In this document: positions 51,994 through 61,035 of the stretch, piece by piece
How positions within the stretch are numbered: the stretch's first letter is position 1
How the letters are laid out: every line of letters starts with the position of its first letter
NCBI GenBank assembly: GCA_946405145.1
Contig: CAMJGE010000007.1
Coordinates: 1 to 64,000, forward strand
Direction of reading: 5' to 3'
Length of the DNA stretch: 64,000 nt
Source: an uncultured Prevotella sp.
Lineage (GTDB): Bacteria > Bacteroidota > Bacteroidia > Bacteroidales > Bacteroidaceae
Made by a program: the position numbers and the translations under genes
Notes under the pieces: model-generated
The model's input: only the letters and a program-made list of their open reading frames with translations
Told to the model about the DNA's origin: nothing
The model's database searches: none

Positions 51994-52364
51994 AACTGAT
52001 TAATGATTTGTTCGAAGTGCTTTCCACGACACAGCATGATGATAGCTATCAGTGCCAAGTGAAATTTAATCCTGAGCATCGTATTTATAAAGCCCACTTC
52101 CCTGGCAATCCCATCACGCCAGGTGTTTGCCTGATGCAGATTGGCGAGGAACTGCTGGAGCAGAAGTATGGTAAACACCTGCAACTGACTGTCGTGAAGA
52201 CTATCCGATTCAAGAAAATCGTTGGACCGAATGATACGCCTACCTACACCTTTACAAAAGAAGTGCTGGATCAGGATGCGCTGAGTGTAGATATCATTGT
52301 TTCTGATGAGGAGGGTGAGTCTGTTAAGATGTCGCTCCAATATAAGGTTCTGGATGAAGCATAA
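51990..52364 (+). CDS. FabZ/FabA-like 3-hydroxyacyl-ACP dehydratase 2
   Basis: This 124-residue hotdog protein has the catalytic histidine motif YKAHFPGNPITPGVCLMQIGEEL, matching the H-F-P-G-x-P-x-x-P-G-V signature of FabZ/FabA. It should remove water from 3-hydroxyacyl-ACP to make a double bond, as required for polyene formation. It starts at ATG 51990, overlapping the previous stop, and itself overlaps the next gene by 11 bases. Confidence 0.87.
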   Translation: MKLINDLFEVLSTTQHDDSYQCQVKFNPEHRIYKAHFPGNPITPGVCLMQIGEELLEQKYGKHLQLTVVKTIRFKKIVGPNDTPTYTFTKEVLDQDALSVDIIVSDEEGESVKMSLQYKVLDEA

Positions 52365-53811
52365 CGGGGTTGACAGCATCAGGTTATGTGTCATCATACC
52401 GACATATAATAATGCTGGGACAATCAGTCAAGTCATATCTGACGTGGCAGGTTACTGTCAGGATGTGATTGTCGTGAATGATGGCAGTACAGATGATACT
52501 GCTGCCATTCTGGATTGTCTTCCAACTCCTTTTACGTTGGTGTCATATCCCAAGAACAAAGGTAAGGGACATGCGCTGGTGAAAGGCTTTCAGAAAGCCA
52601 AAGAAATGGGATTCACCCATGCCATTACCATTGATGCCGATGGGCAGCACTTTCCAGGAGATATACCTCTATTTATTAAAGAAATGGAGGAGAATCCGGA
52701 AGGTATCATCGTGGGATGCAGAAATCTCACAGAGAAGAATATGCCCAGACAGAACACATTTGCCAACCGATTCTCAAATTTCTGGTTTCGTTTGCAGACT
52801 GGTGTCAACCTTTCAGATACCCAAAGTGGGTTCAGACTCTACAACTTGTCGGCACTCAGATTGCTGAAGCTGATAACCTCGCGCTACGAGGCAGAGTTGG
52901 AGTTCCTGGTGTTCTCTGCCTGGATGGGTACCCCGATATCCACTGTCAATGTGAGAGTGTATTATCCACCAGCTGAGGAGCGGGTCAGTCATTTCCGTCC
53001 CGTCTATGATTTCTTCCGCATCAGTGTGTTGAATACGATATTATGTATCGGAGCCTTGTTCTTCAGGTCGTTTTATTTTATCAGACAGGCTCTCTATACC
53101 ATCTTCTCTTTCTGCTTTTTTATAGTGGATGCCCTGATCCTGACGGTGATAGGTTTCCTGCTCATCACCATCGGAGGAGCCACCGAGAAGCACAAGTATT
53201 TGTACCATAAACTCTTGCAGAAGAATGCCAGATTCATCATTCATCATGTACCTGGTGCGAAGTTTACCTATTATAATCCTCAAGGCGAGGATTTCCACAA
53301 ACCATCCGTCATTATCAGTAATCACCAGTCGCATCTGGATTTGATGGCGATCATGATGTTAACCCCTAAGCTGATTATCCTTACAAAGAAGTGGGTATGG
53401 CATAGTCCCTTTTATGGTATTATCATCCGATATGCGGATTACTTTCCGATTACTGATACGGAAGAGATGATTACCAAGATGCAGGCAAAGATTGATGAGG
53501 GCTATTCTGTGATGATTTTTCCGGAAGGTACACGCTCAGAGGACTGCAAGATAAAATTATTCCAGCGCGGCGCTTTCTATCTGGCAGAACAGTTGAAGCT
53601 CGATATCTTGCCTGTGTTCATCAAAGGTTTTGGAAAGGTGCTCCCCAAGAAGTCATACTACCTGCATCCTGGCAAGATGTCGTTAGAGGTAAAGCCCCGT
53701 GTCTGTCGTGATCAGTTAACTGCTGAAGAGAACTACAGGGAGTTATCCAAACGCATACGACGGCAATATTTGAAATGGAATCACGAAGAATTGAAGTTAT
53801 ATAAACGATAG
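52354..53811 (+). CDS. Glycosyltransferase family 2 fused to PlsC-type acyltransferase
   Basis: This encodes 485 residues. Residues 1-220 are a GT2 domain like dolichol-phosphate mannosyltransferases (CVIIPTYNNAGTIS, VVNDGSTDDT, TIDADGQHFP). Residues 230-290 contain membrane helices. Residues 300-470 are a PlsC-like acyltransferase with NHQSHLD near 322 and FPEGTRSED. The same GT-AT fusion occurs in aryl-polyene loci and suggests that the acyl product is attached to a sugar-containing lipid. ATG 52354 overlaps the dehydratase end. Confidence 0.88.
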   Translation: MKHNGVDSIRLCVIIPTYNNAGTISQVISDVAGYCQDVIVVNDGSTDDTAAILDCLPTPFTLVSYPKNKGKGHALVKGFQKAKEMGFTHAITIDADGQHFPGDIPLFIKEMEENPEGIIVGCRNLTEKNMPRQNTFANRFSNFWFRLQTGVNLSDTQSGFRLYNLSALRLLKLITSRYEAELEFLVFSAWMGTPISTVNVRVYYPPAEERVSHFRPVYDFFRISVLNTILCIGALFFRSFYFIRQALYTIFSFCFFIVDALILTVIGFLLITIGGATEKHKYLYHKLLQKNARFIIHHVPGAKFTYYNPQGEDFHKPSVIISNHQSHLDLMAIMMLTPKLIILTKKWVWHSPFYGIIIRYADYFPITDTEEMITKMQAKIDEGYSVMIFPEGTRSEDCKIKLFQRGAFYLAEQLKLDILPVFIKGFGKVLPKKSYYLHPGKMSLEVKPRVCRDQLTAEENYRELSKRIRRQYLKWNHEELKLYKR

Positions 53812-53832
53812 ACATTATAATTAGATAAAACA

Positions 53833-54240
53833 ATGAAAGTAGAAGATGTTCCCCAAGATCTGAAATTCACAGAAGGGACCCCGGTAAGACATCCTATTTA
53901 CGCAGTTGATAATGAAGGCAAATATCAAATGGTCAACAGTGTCGGATGGGAGGCTAAGAATGAGGCGATACAATTTGAACTTGATGTCATTCAGGAAGAG
54001 TGTGATGAGATATTAGAGCGTGTCAAGAAAGGTGAGACCAGTGTCTTGGAGTATTATGCTGTCAAGAATCTGATGACGTTAGAGCTGCTGGCCCATTATT
54101 CTGGCATCCCGAAGCGTAAGGTCCGCAAGCACATGTCTGATCCTGAGGCATTTGCAAGTCTTGATGATAAAACGCTTGGCGCTTATGCAGAAGCACTCCG
54201 CATGACAGTAGAAGAATTAAAGACAATCCCTGAAAAATAG
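53833..54240 (+). CDS. Hypothetical protein with divergent XRE-like helical end
   Basis: This encodes 135 residues, cytoplasmic, no signal. The C-terminal 70 residues (YYAVKNLMTLELLAHYSGI, KRKVRKHM, ASLDDKTLGAYAEALRMTVEEL) follow the spacing of an XRE helix-turn-helix, while the N-terminal part is acidic and unfamiliar. It could regulate the operon or be an adaptor for the BtrH-like enzyme five bases downstream. I do not recognise a named family. Confidence 0.6.
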   Translation: MKVEDVPQDLKFTEGTPVRHPIYAVDNEGKYQMVNSVGWEAKNEAIQFELDVIQEECDEILERVKKGETSVLEYYAVKNLMTLELLAHYSGIPKRKVRKHMSDPEAFASLDDKTLGAYAEALRMTVEELKTIPEK

Positions 54241-54245
54241 AATAT

Positions 54246-55280
54246 ATGGAATTAGATATAAAACATAAGCCGGCGGCGCATTGCGAGAATGGTACCATTG
54301 CCAATCTGCTTAGGTATTATGGTATAGAGATGTCAGAACCAATGGTCTTTGGTCTGTCGAGCGGCCTCTTTTTTGTACATATTCCCTTCGTGAAGATGGG
54401 GGGTATTCCGATGACCGCTTTTCGCACGTTTCCTGGTGTCCTTTTTAAACGTATTACCAAACTGCTTGGTATCAAGTCCGAGATGCGCCGATTCCTGAGT
54501 CAGGATAGAGCCATGAAGAAGTTAGATCAGGTGCTTCTGGAGGATAAAGTTCCTGTGGGATGTGTCGTTGGTATCTATTACTTGCCATATTATCCCAAGG
54601 AGTATCGTGTTCACTTTAATGGCCATAACATTTGTGTCGTTGGTAAGGATGAAAAGACTGGTGATTATAGTGTCTTGGATCCTGTCACTATCGAAAAGGT
54701 ATCACTCAGTACAAAAGACATGAAAAAGGTGCGCTTTACAAAAGGCACCTTTCCATTGATGGGACAGATGTATTGGATCAAATCGATGCCGGAGGTTATC
54801 CCTGATTTGAAGCCTCTGGTCATCAAGGCTATCATGAAGGCCTGTAAGAATATGGCATTCCAACCGAAATTCATCAACTTCGCTGGTACAAATGGTATCA
54901 TCTATCTGTCGAAGAGAATGAGAACTTGGGAACAGACCATGGGACGGAAAATGGCACTGTTTAATTTAGCTCAGATTGTCCGTATGCTGGAAGAGACAGG
55001 TACTGGAGGCGCTGGTTTCCGATTTATCTATGGTGCTTTCCTTCAGGAGGCAGCAGAAAAGACAGGAATGACTTTCCTGAATGACTATTCAGCCCGGATG
55101 ACAGAGATCGGCGACAAGTGGAGAGAATTTTCTTATAGGGCTTCAAAAGTGATCCGGAAACGCTCCGACGAGACTTATACTTTTGATGAACTGGCAGATT
55201 TCCTTCTGGAGATTGGCGAGCAGGAAAGAGACTTCTTCAGGAGTCTGTATGCTGCTGTAAAAGATCAGATGACAGAATGA
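54246..55280 (+). CDS. BtrH-like ACP-dependent acyltransferase/thiol protease fold
   Basis: This encodes 344 residues. The N terminus HCENGTIANLLRYYGIEMSEPMVFGLSSGLFF is typical of the BtrH_N family (only key residues: Cys 14, the LLRYYG helix and the FGLSSG glycine loop), with a His in FNGHNICVVG and Asp in YSVLDPVT completing a Cys-His-Asp triad. The C-terminal half fits the DUF4872 helical region. BtrH in butirosin biosynthesis moves an amino-acyl chain from an ACP to the sugar. Here the same chemistry could transfer the operon's acyl chain from an ACP; substrate is unknown. It overlaps the hydrolase gene by four bases. Confidence 0.78.
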   Translation: MELDIKHKPAAHCENGTIANLLRYYGIEMSEPMVFGLSSGLFFVHIPFVKMGGIPMTAFRTFPGVLFKRITKLLGIKSEMRRFLSQDRAMKKLDQVLLEDKVPVGCVVGIYYLPYYPKEYRVHFNGHNICVVGKDEKTGDYSVLDPVTIEKVSLSTKDMKKVRFTKGTFPLMGQMYWIKSMPEVIPDLKPLVIKAIMKACKNMAFQPKFINFAGTNGIIYLSKRMRTWEQTMGRKMALFNLAQIVRMLEETGTGGAGFRFIYGAFLQEAAEKTGMTFLNDYSARMTEIGDKWREFSYRASKVIRKRSDETYTFDELADFLLEIGEQERDFFRSLYAAVKDQMTE

Positions 55281-56080
55281 AACATCGCATATTTTTAACT
55301 ATTGTGCTTTTACTGGTATGCCACTCCATCAGTGCTTATCGGTTCAGAGCTTTTATTCCCAAAGAGAATCCAACAGGGACAGGTGTGATTGTCTGTCCTG
55401 GTGGAAGCTATTTCTGGCTCGACAAGCAGGGCGAGGGTGATGAGGTGGCCAAATGGCTTTGTGAGAATGGAATCTCAGCTTTTGTGGTAGAGTATAGTCA
55501 TGGTGGCTGGGCATCGTTCACCTTCCGTGTTTATCTGAAAAAGAGACGTTTCCCTGAAGGGTTTAATGATCTATGTAGAGCCATCAACACGGTGAGAGAG
55601 CATGCTGCGGAATATGGTGTCAGAGAAGATCGTATCGGCTGTATGGGATTCTCTGCGGGTGGTCATCTGGTGATGCATGCTGCCGAGCAGCTGGCAGGTA
55701 CACCAATGGCACCTTTCTTCGTAGCACCGATATATCCTGTAGTCTCAATGACACATCCTTGTACCCACAGACGTTCTCGTCGTGGCTTGTTAGGCGGTTC
55801 TCTCTCTCAGGAGATGATGGACTCGCTGTCGGTAGAGCACCACGTGCCGGCAAACTGCCCTCCAGTATTCCTGGTGAACTGTGACGACGACCCAGTGGTA
55901 GATCCTAAAAATGCCATCCTGTTGGATTCTGCATTAACCAGTAAACATATCCCTCACCAGTACGAACACTATCGTACAGGTGGACATGGCTTCGGCGTGT
56001 CAGAGGCGAAAACAACAAAAGAGGCCATTGGCTGGAAAGAGCAATTCCTGAAGTGGCTTGGAAACTTAGTGAATAATTGA
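55277..56080 (+). CDS. Exported alpha/beta-hydrolase (esterase)
   Basis: This encodes 267 residues with signal peptide (MKHRIFLTIVLLLVCHSISA) and the esterase triad: Ser in MGFSAGGHLV, Asp in NCDDDPVVDP and His in GGHGFGVSE. The oxyanion region VIVCPGGSYFWL is like acetyl-xylan or carboxyl esterases. It acts outside the cytoplasm. In this operon it may deacylate or remodel the exported lipid; that is inference. Confidence 0.85.
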   Translation: MKHRIFLTIVLLLVCHSISAYRFRAFIPKENPTGTGVIVCPGGSYFWLDKQGEGDEVAKWLCENGISAFVVEYSHGGWASFTFRVYLKKRRFPEGFNDLCRAINTVREHAAEYGVREDRIGCMGFSAGGHLVMHAAEQLAGTPMAPFFVAPIYPVVSMTHPCTHRRSRRGLLGGSLSQEMMDSLSVEHHVPANCPPVFLVNCDDDPVVDPKNAILLDSALTSKHIPHQYEHYRTGGHGFGVSEAKTTKEAIGWKEQFLKWLGNLVNN

Positions 56081-56085
56081 TATAG

Positions 56086-59000
56086 ATGGCTAGTTTCTTT
56101 TTGCGTCTTTATGATATCCTGTCCCAGCGTAAGGCCCTGTTTACAGGTCTTTTGCTGGGACTGGTTATGACGCTGTTCTTAATGATGTTCTCACTATCAT
56201 ATAATGAGAACATCTACGACTTCCTGCCTTTAAGTGGAAATGAGCAGAAGGCTATCAATGTCTATCAGGATATCTCAGGTGGACAACGTATCTATGCGAT
56301 GATTAAGACCAAAGACGGTAAGCCCAACAGAGATCTGCAGGCCGAAGCCATCGATACGTTAGCAGTGAAGCTTAATTCTCAATCGGGTAGGCGGCATATC
56401 AAGGAGATTATCACACAGATTGATTATGAGAAGTATGCCAACATCTCGACATTTATCTATCAGAATATGCCAGTGATGCTTCGCGATTCTGATTATGTCC
56501 GTATGGAGAGACTGTTGGCTACTCCCAACTATGCAAAAGATCAACTGGCAAACGACGTTGAAATGATGCTGATGCCTGCATCAGGTTTCTTCACGTCAAA
56601 TATCGGTAATGATCCGTTGGCACTCTTCAGTCCGGTTTTAAATCGTCTGCAGGTACAGCAGTCAGTCTTGTCCGTTGAGGTGGATAACGGCTACATCTAT
56701 ATCAATAATGATAAGTATGCTGTTGCGATGCTGACTTCACCTTATGGTGCTATGGAGTCGGCTAACAACAGCCTGCTGGTGGAATATGTGGATAGTGTCG
56801 TCAACGAGACCATGAAGGCTGTTCCTGACGTCGATGTTGCCATCACGGGAGCACCAGTCATCGCTGTCGGCAATGCCAATCAGATTAAGAGCGACAGCCA
56901 TTGGGCCATCACCATCGCCATCACGCTGATCCTCACATTGCTGATCTTTGCCTTCAGGAAGGTGAAGAACTTGTTGCTGATAGGTGTCTCCATCCTGTTC
57001 GGATGGCTGTTTGCCATGGGACTGATCTCTGTCATCCGAAGTGATGTGTCCTTGATTGTCATCGGCATAGGCTCCATGATTATTGGTATCGCAGTCAACT
57101 ACCCGTTGCATTTTATTGCCCATACCGATCGTGGTGGTACTGCCCGGGAGATCTTGAAGGAGATGGTGGCTCCACTTCTGATAGGTAATATCACGACAGT
57201 GGGTGCCTTTGCCAGCTTGATGCCGCTTGATGCTCCAGCCTTGCGCGATCTGGGCATCTTTGCTGCCCTGATGTTGGTGGGTACCATTCTCTTTGTGCTG
57301 ATCTTCTTACCGCATCTTGTGAAGGTAAGGGCTGAGGTAGGAGAGGAGCGGCTGGTATTTGGCAGAATCTCTTCAGGATCACCTGAGCGCCATCGCTGGC
57401 TGTTGTGGGTCATCTTCATCCTGACACTCTTCTTTGGCTATTATAGCTTAGACACATCGTTTGATACGAACATGCACCATATTAACTATATGACTGACCA
57501 ACAGAAGCAGCTGTTGGGCGATATGAATGCATCTGTAGGTATCAATGATACGGTTAATGTGTATGTGGTGACAGAAGGTGCCGACTGGAATGAGGCACTT
57601 CATGAGAGGTTGAAGCTGACACCGCTTCTGGAACAGTTAAAGCAGAAGGGTGCTTTGAATGGCTATTCCGATGTAACCAGTCTCATTTGTTCTGAGACAG
57701 AGCAGCAGCAACGCATCCAGCGATGGAACGAGTTTTGGAAACAGCATCGTACAGAGGTACAGTCGATGCTCCAGGCACATGCTTCTGAGTTTGGGTTCAG
57801 TGATGAGGCATTTGAAGGTTTTGATGAGATCATCACCAAAGACTACTCTCCAAAACCGTTTGATTATTTCGAGCCTGTTCGCTCAGTATTCCTGAACAAT
57901 TCGTTCAGCACGAACACAGGCCGCTGTGCCGTTATTGATGTCATTAATGCTGGCGGCAAGGATCATGTTGCTTTAGAGTCAACCTTGAATGAGCATTTAG
58001 GTTCAAAGGGCTTCTCCTTCGATTTCGTCAGAATGAACGGAGCGGTGGCAAGCACACTCTCCGACAACTTCAATTACATCGGTTTTGCCTGTGGATTTAT
58101 CGTGTTCATCTTCCTGTGGCTGTCGTTCGGACGACTGGAACTGAGCCTGTTGGCATTCCTGCCGATGGCGATAGGATGGATCTGGATTCTGGGAATCATG
58201 GTGCTCTTCGGCATGAAGTTCAATATTGTCAATGTGATCCTGGCAACCTTTATCTTTGGTCAGGGCGACGACTATACCATCTTCATCACCGATGGCTTGA
58301 TTAATGAATATGCTTACCGCAAGAAACTGCTGCCTTCCTATAAGAACAGCATCGTCATCTCGGCCTTGATCATGTTTATCGGCATGGGCTCCCTGATCGT
58401 AGCCAAGCATCCGGCCCTGCATTCGTTGGCAGAAGTCACGATCGTGGGTATGTTCACGGTTGTTCTGATGGCTTGGGTGATACCACCGTTTATCTTTGGG
58501 TGGCTCACCAAGACCAACAACAGGATCCGCAGAACACCAGTTACCATCGAGCAGATCATCCGCATTATTTATTGCACCGTGGTTTATCTCACAGAACTGC
58601 TATATGGTAGCTTGTTCGGGTTGGTGGTTAGCATCCTACCCGACAAGAACAAGAAAAAGGAGACATGGTTCCATCGGGTGATCCATAAGTCCATGCAGGT
58701 GGATGTAAACCATATCTGGGGCGTGCCGTTTAATGTGCATAACGAGGTGAACGAGCAGTTCGAAAAAGGCTCGATCATCATCTGTAATCACCAGTCGATG
58801 CTCGACCCCATCTATATCCTTTCGCTGAATCCTCGTATCTTGATTATGGCAGGCGATAGAGTGTGGCGCAATCGTTTTGTGAGAACGATGTTCAAGGTGT
58901 CGCGCTTTATGAATGCCAGAAGTTCTGTTGAGAACATAGAGCAACAGGTGGCACAGGCTGTGGCTGATGGCTATAGTGTGGTGATATTCCCAGAGGGTTT

Positions 59001-59652
59001 GCGAAGCAATGAGGGTATCAAACGCTTCCACAAGGGGGCTTTCTATCTCTCAAGGAAACTGGGTGTTGACCTCTTGCCGATGTATATTCATGGTACAGGT
59101 CATGTGATGCCTAAAGGCAGTGGTTTGGCTTCACGCGGTCAGGTGGATCTGGTGATAGGCGAACGTATTCCTGCTGATAGGTTAGGGGAGTATGGCGATA
59201 CTGAGTTGAATATCACTAAGCGCTTTCAGCATTTTTATGCCAACCGTTATGAGCAGATTCGCCGTCAGATAGAGAATACGCATTACTTCCATCATTATAT
59301 CATCAGCAAGCATATCTATAAAGGAATAGGTGTAGAGAAAGAAACGCGCCAATTGCTGAAACGTTATGATGATTTCAGCAAATGGATAGACGACTGTCAA
59401 CTGACAGATGCTGATTCCAACAAGGTATCTGTCATTCATGCAGGAAAGGGACAGTTCTCTTTGCTGATGGCACTAGTACATCCGGAATGGGAAATCCACT
59501 CTTATGCTGACGACCCTGATGAGGTGGCGTTGGCTGCATCTTGCGAGCCGAAGCCTGCCAATCTGCATGTCCATCTTGCTTCAGAATTAAATTCAGCAAC
59601 TGCTACATCTAATATCATAGATTTATCAAGACTAATAAATGATGATGAATAA
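56086..59652 (+). CDS. MMPL/RND exporter fused to PlsC acyltransferase and a Rossmann-like remnant
   Basis: This 1188-residue protein has two RND-type repeats (residues about 15-430 and 430-830), each with a first membrane helix, a periplasmic domain and five helices; IGIGSMIIGIAVNYPLHF and FGQGDDYTIFITDG carry the charged residues typical of MMPL proton relays. From about 870 to 1060 it is a PlsC-type acyltransferase (NHQSMLD near 900, FPEGLRSN). Residues 1114-1170 (VSVIHAGKGQFSLLMAL, WEIHSYADDPDE) resemble motif I-II of a methyltransferase/Rossmann fold, apparently degenerate. The fusion should export lipid and acylate it on the cytoplasmic side. It overlaps the next gene by 14 bases. Confidence 0.87.
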   Translation: MASFFLRLYDILSQRKALFTGLLLGLVMTLFLMMFSLSYNENIYDFLPLSGNEQKAINVYQDISGGQRIYAMIKTKDGKPNRDLQAEAIDTLAVKLNSQSGRRHIKEIITQIDYEKYANISTFIYQNMPVMLRDSDYVRMERLLATPNYAKDQLANDVEMMLMPASGFFTSNIGNDPLALFSPVLNRLQVQQSVLSVEVDNGYIYINNDKYAVAMLTSPYGAMESANNSLLVEYVDSVVNETMKAVPDVDVAITGAPVIAVGNANQIKSDSHWAITIAITLILTLLIFAFRKVKNLLLIGVSILFGWLFAMGLISVIRSDVSLIVIGIGSMIIGIAVNYPLHFIAHTDRGGTAREILKEMVAPLLIGNITTVGAFASLMPLDAPALRDLGIFAALMLVGTILFVLIFLPHLVKVRAEVGEERLVFGRISSGSPERHRWLLWVIFILTLFFGYYSLDTSFDTNMHHINYMTDQQKQLLGDMNASVGINDTVNVYVVTEGADWNEALHERLKLTPLLEQLKQKGALNGYSDVTSLICSETEQQQRIQRWNEFWKQHRTEVQSMLQAHASEFGFSDEAFEGFDEIITKDYSPKPFDYFEPVRSVFLNNSFSTNTGRCAVIDVINAGGKDHVALESTLNEHLGSKGFSFDFVRMNGAVASTLSDNFNYIGFACGFIVFIFLWLSFGRLELSLLAFLPMAIGWIWILGIMVLFGMKFNIVNVILATFIFGQGDDYTIFITDGLINEYAYRKKLLPSYKNSIVISALIMFIGMGSLIVAKHPALHSLAEVTIVGMFTVVLMAWVIPPFIFGWLTKTNNRIRRTPVTIEQIIRIIYCTVVYLTELLYGSLFGLVVSILPDKNKKKETWFHRVIHKSMQVDVNHIWGVPFNVHNEVNEQFEKGSIIICNHQSMLDPIYILSLNPRILIMAGDRVWRNRFVRTMFKVSRFMNARSSVENIEQQVAQAVADGYSVVIFPEGLRSNEGIKRFHKGAFYLSRKLGVDLLPMYIHGTGHVMPKGSGLASRGQVDLVIGERIPADRLGEYGDTELNITKRFQHFYANRYEQIRRQIENTHYFHHYIISKHIYKGIGVEKETRQLLKRYDDFSKWIDDCQLTDADSNKVSVIHAGKGQFSLLMALVHPEWEIHSYADDPDEVALAASCEPKPANLHVHLASELNSATATSNIIDLSRLINDDE

Positions 59653-60784
59653 TCAGTTTGACGATATCCGTCCTTATTACGACAGTGAGATACCTGCTGC
59701 GATGCAGCGTATCGTAGAAAGCGACTTCTTCGGTCTGTTGTGTACTTATGTCTATCCTGGGCATAATCCTGCGGATGTCAGGAAGATGATGCTGTCGTTC
59801 CGTACAATCCGTGACTTCCAGTTAGAGGTGATGCGATGTGTCAACGAACAGGTCATCGCCCGTTCTACCACTGCTTTCACCTATAGTGGTGTTGAGAAAC
59901 TTGATCCCCAGAAACAGTATCTCTATGTGAGCAACCATCGTGACATCATGCTCGATGCCTGTCTGTTGCAGTATATATTGTATAAGAACGGGCACGAGAC
60001 GACCGAGATTACCTTTGGTGCCAACCTGATGTCGTCGCCGCTTGTCATCGATATCGGTAAGGCCAATAAGATGTTCCGTGTGGAGCGTGGGGGCAACATG
60101 AAGGACTTCTATCATGCATCGAAGCATCTCAGCGATTATATCCGCTATGTGCTGACAGAGAAAGGTCAGAGTCTTTGGATAGCCCAGCGCAACGGGCGCA
60201 CCAAGGATGGTGTAGATCAGACGGATCAGGGCATTGTGAAGATGTTCTGTATGAGTGAACCCATGGATAAGATCAAGGCTCTTGCCGACCTGCATATCAT
60301 CCCCGTATCTGTAAGCTATGAGTGGGAGTCATGCGATATCCTGAAGGCTCTTGAGCTCTATCAGTCTCGCTTCAGCAGGTACGTTAAGAAGCCAGGTGAG
60401 GACCTGAACAGTATTCTCACAGGTATTGCGCAACCCAAGGGACATGTGAATATCACTTTCTGTCCGGAAGTGACAGAGACTGATCTGCGCCAGTTTGAAC
60501 ACTGCACCAACAATGAGTATCATCGTATGGTAGCCCAGTTGCTCGATGAACGTATCATCTCGGCCTATCAGCTCACCCCCAACAACTTTATCGCACATGA
60601 CCTGCGTTTCGGTCAGCAGCTTTATCGTGAACGCTACACCGATGAGGAACTTAAGACCTTTATGACTTATATGGAGCAACTGGGTAAGTTCGACATTGCA
60701 GAACCTGATGTGCTGAAGGACATCTTCTTGGGCATCTATGCTAATCCTATAGACTCAAAAGCCCGTCTGACGGAGCTTAAATGA
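59639..60784 (+). CDS. PlsC/PlsB-like acyltransferase, last gene of the operon
   Basis: This encodes 381 residues resembling 1-acyl-glycerol-3-phosphate acyltransferases of Bacteroidota: YLYVSNHRDIMLDACLLQ holds the His-Asp active-site block, FRVERGGNMKDFYHA and LWIAQRNGRTKDG follow as the glycerol-phosphate-binding blocks. The fold is soluble with no clear TM helix. It is the fourth acyltransferase module of the operon. ATG 59639 overlaps the exporter stop. It ends 97 bases before the pheA leader peptide. Confidence 0.83.
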   Translation: MMMNNQFDDIRPYYDSEIPAAMQRIVESDFFGLLCTYVYPGHNPADVRKMMLSFRTIRDFQLEVMRCVNEQVIARSTTAFTYSGVEKLDPQKQYLYVSNHRDIMLDACLLQYILYKNGHETTEITFGANLMSSPLVIDIGKANKMFRVERGGNMKDFYHASKHLSDYIRYVLTEKGQSLWIAQRNGRTKDGVDQTDQGIVKMFCMSEPMDKIKALADLHIIPVSVSYEWESCDILKALELYQSRFSRYVKKPGEDLNSILTGIAQPKGHVNITFCPEVTETDLRQFEHCTNNEYHRMVAQLLDERIISAYQLTPNNFIAHDLRFGQQLYRERYTDEELKTFMTYMEQLGKFDIAEPDVLKDIFLGIYANPIDSKARLTELK

Positions 60785-60822
60785 GAAAATGTAAGCTAAA
60801 TCGCTATTTTTCTTGCAAAATA

Positions 60823-60854
60823 TTTGTTAGTTTCGCAGAAAAGTGATATTTTTG
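60823..60854 (+). promoter_or_regulatory. Promoter of the pheA leader and operon
   Basis: TTTG at 60823-60826 and TATTTTTG at 60847-60854, 20 bases apart, a complete -33/-7 pair. Transcription should begin near 60861, about 20 bases before the leader ATG. Confidence 0.75.
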
Positions 60855-60881
60855 CACCCGATAACGCAAAAAAACAGGAAT

Positions 60882-60959
60882 ATGTCAATGTCGAATGCAT
60901 ACTTTTACGGTTATTACTTTTACTTTGCAAGCAATTGTGAAGCGGTTGGCCGTAAGTAA
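60882..60959 (+). CDS. Phe/Tyr-rich leader peptide of the pheA operon
   Basis: A 25-codon frame starts at ATG 60882. Codons 7-15 read YFYGYYFYF, i.e. five Tyr and three Phe with one Gly, an extraordinary density for a random frame, followed by ASNCEAVGRK and TAA at 60957-60959. The codons for the last residues include the antiterminator arm TTGTGAAGCGG. Position before prephenate dehydratase and the competing terminator hairpin show it is an attenuation leader peptide: ribosomes stalling at Phe/Tyr codons signal shortage of charged tRNA-Phe or tRNA-Tyr. It is too short for usual gene finders. Confidence 0.88.
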   Translation: MSMSNAYFYGYYFYFASNCEAVGRK

Positions 60960-61027
60960 GATTTGAGATTGAAAATATGAAGATAAAATAAGGCTCCGCT
61001 TCACAACAAGGTGAAAGCGGAGTTTTT
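60935..61027 (+). promoter_or_regulatory. Transcription attenuator (antiterminator / terminator) before pheA
   Basis: The terminator stem is CTCCGCTTCAC (60994-61004) with GTGAAAGCGGAG (61011-61022; one bulged A), followed by TTTTTATTT. Its 5' arm CCGCTTCACAA (60996-61006) is perfectly complementary over 11 bases to TTGTGAAGCGG (60935-60945) inside the leader peptide coding end. A ribosome stalled at the Phe/Tyr codons (60900-60926) leaves 60935-60945 free to pair and form the antiterminator; a ribosome that reaches the stop covers it, so the terminator forms. Confidence 0.88.
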
Positions 61028-61035
61028 ATTTGAAG

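Noticed and set aside
60994..61027. Simple terminator of the acyltransferase operon
   Set aside because: It lies after a new promoter and the Phe/Tyr leader peptide and competes with a perfect antiterminator, so it belongs to the pheA attenuator.
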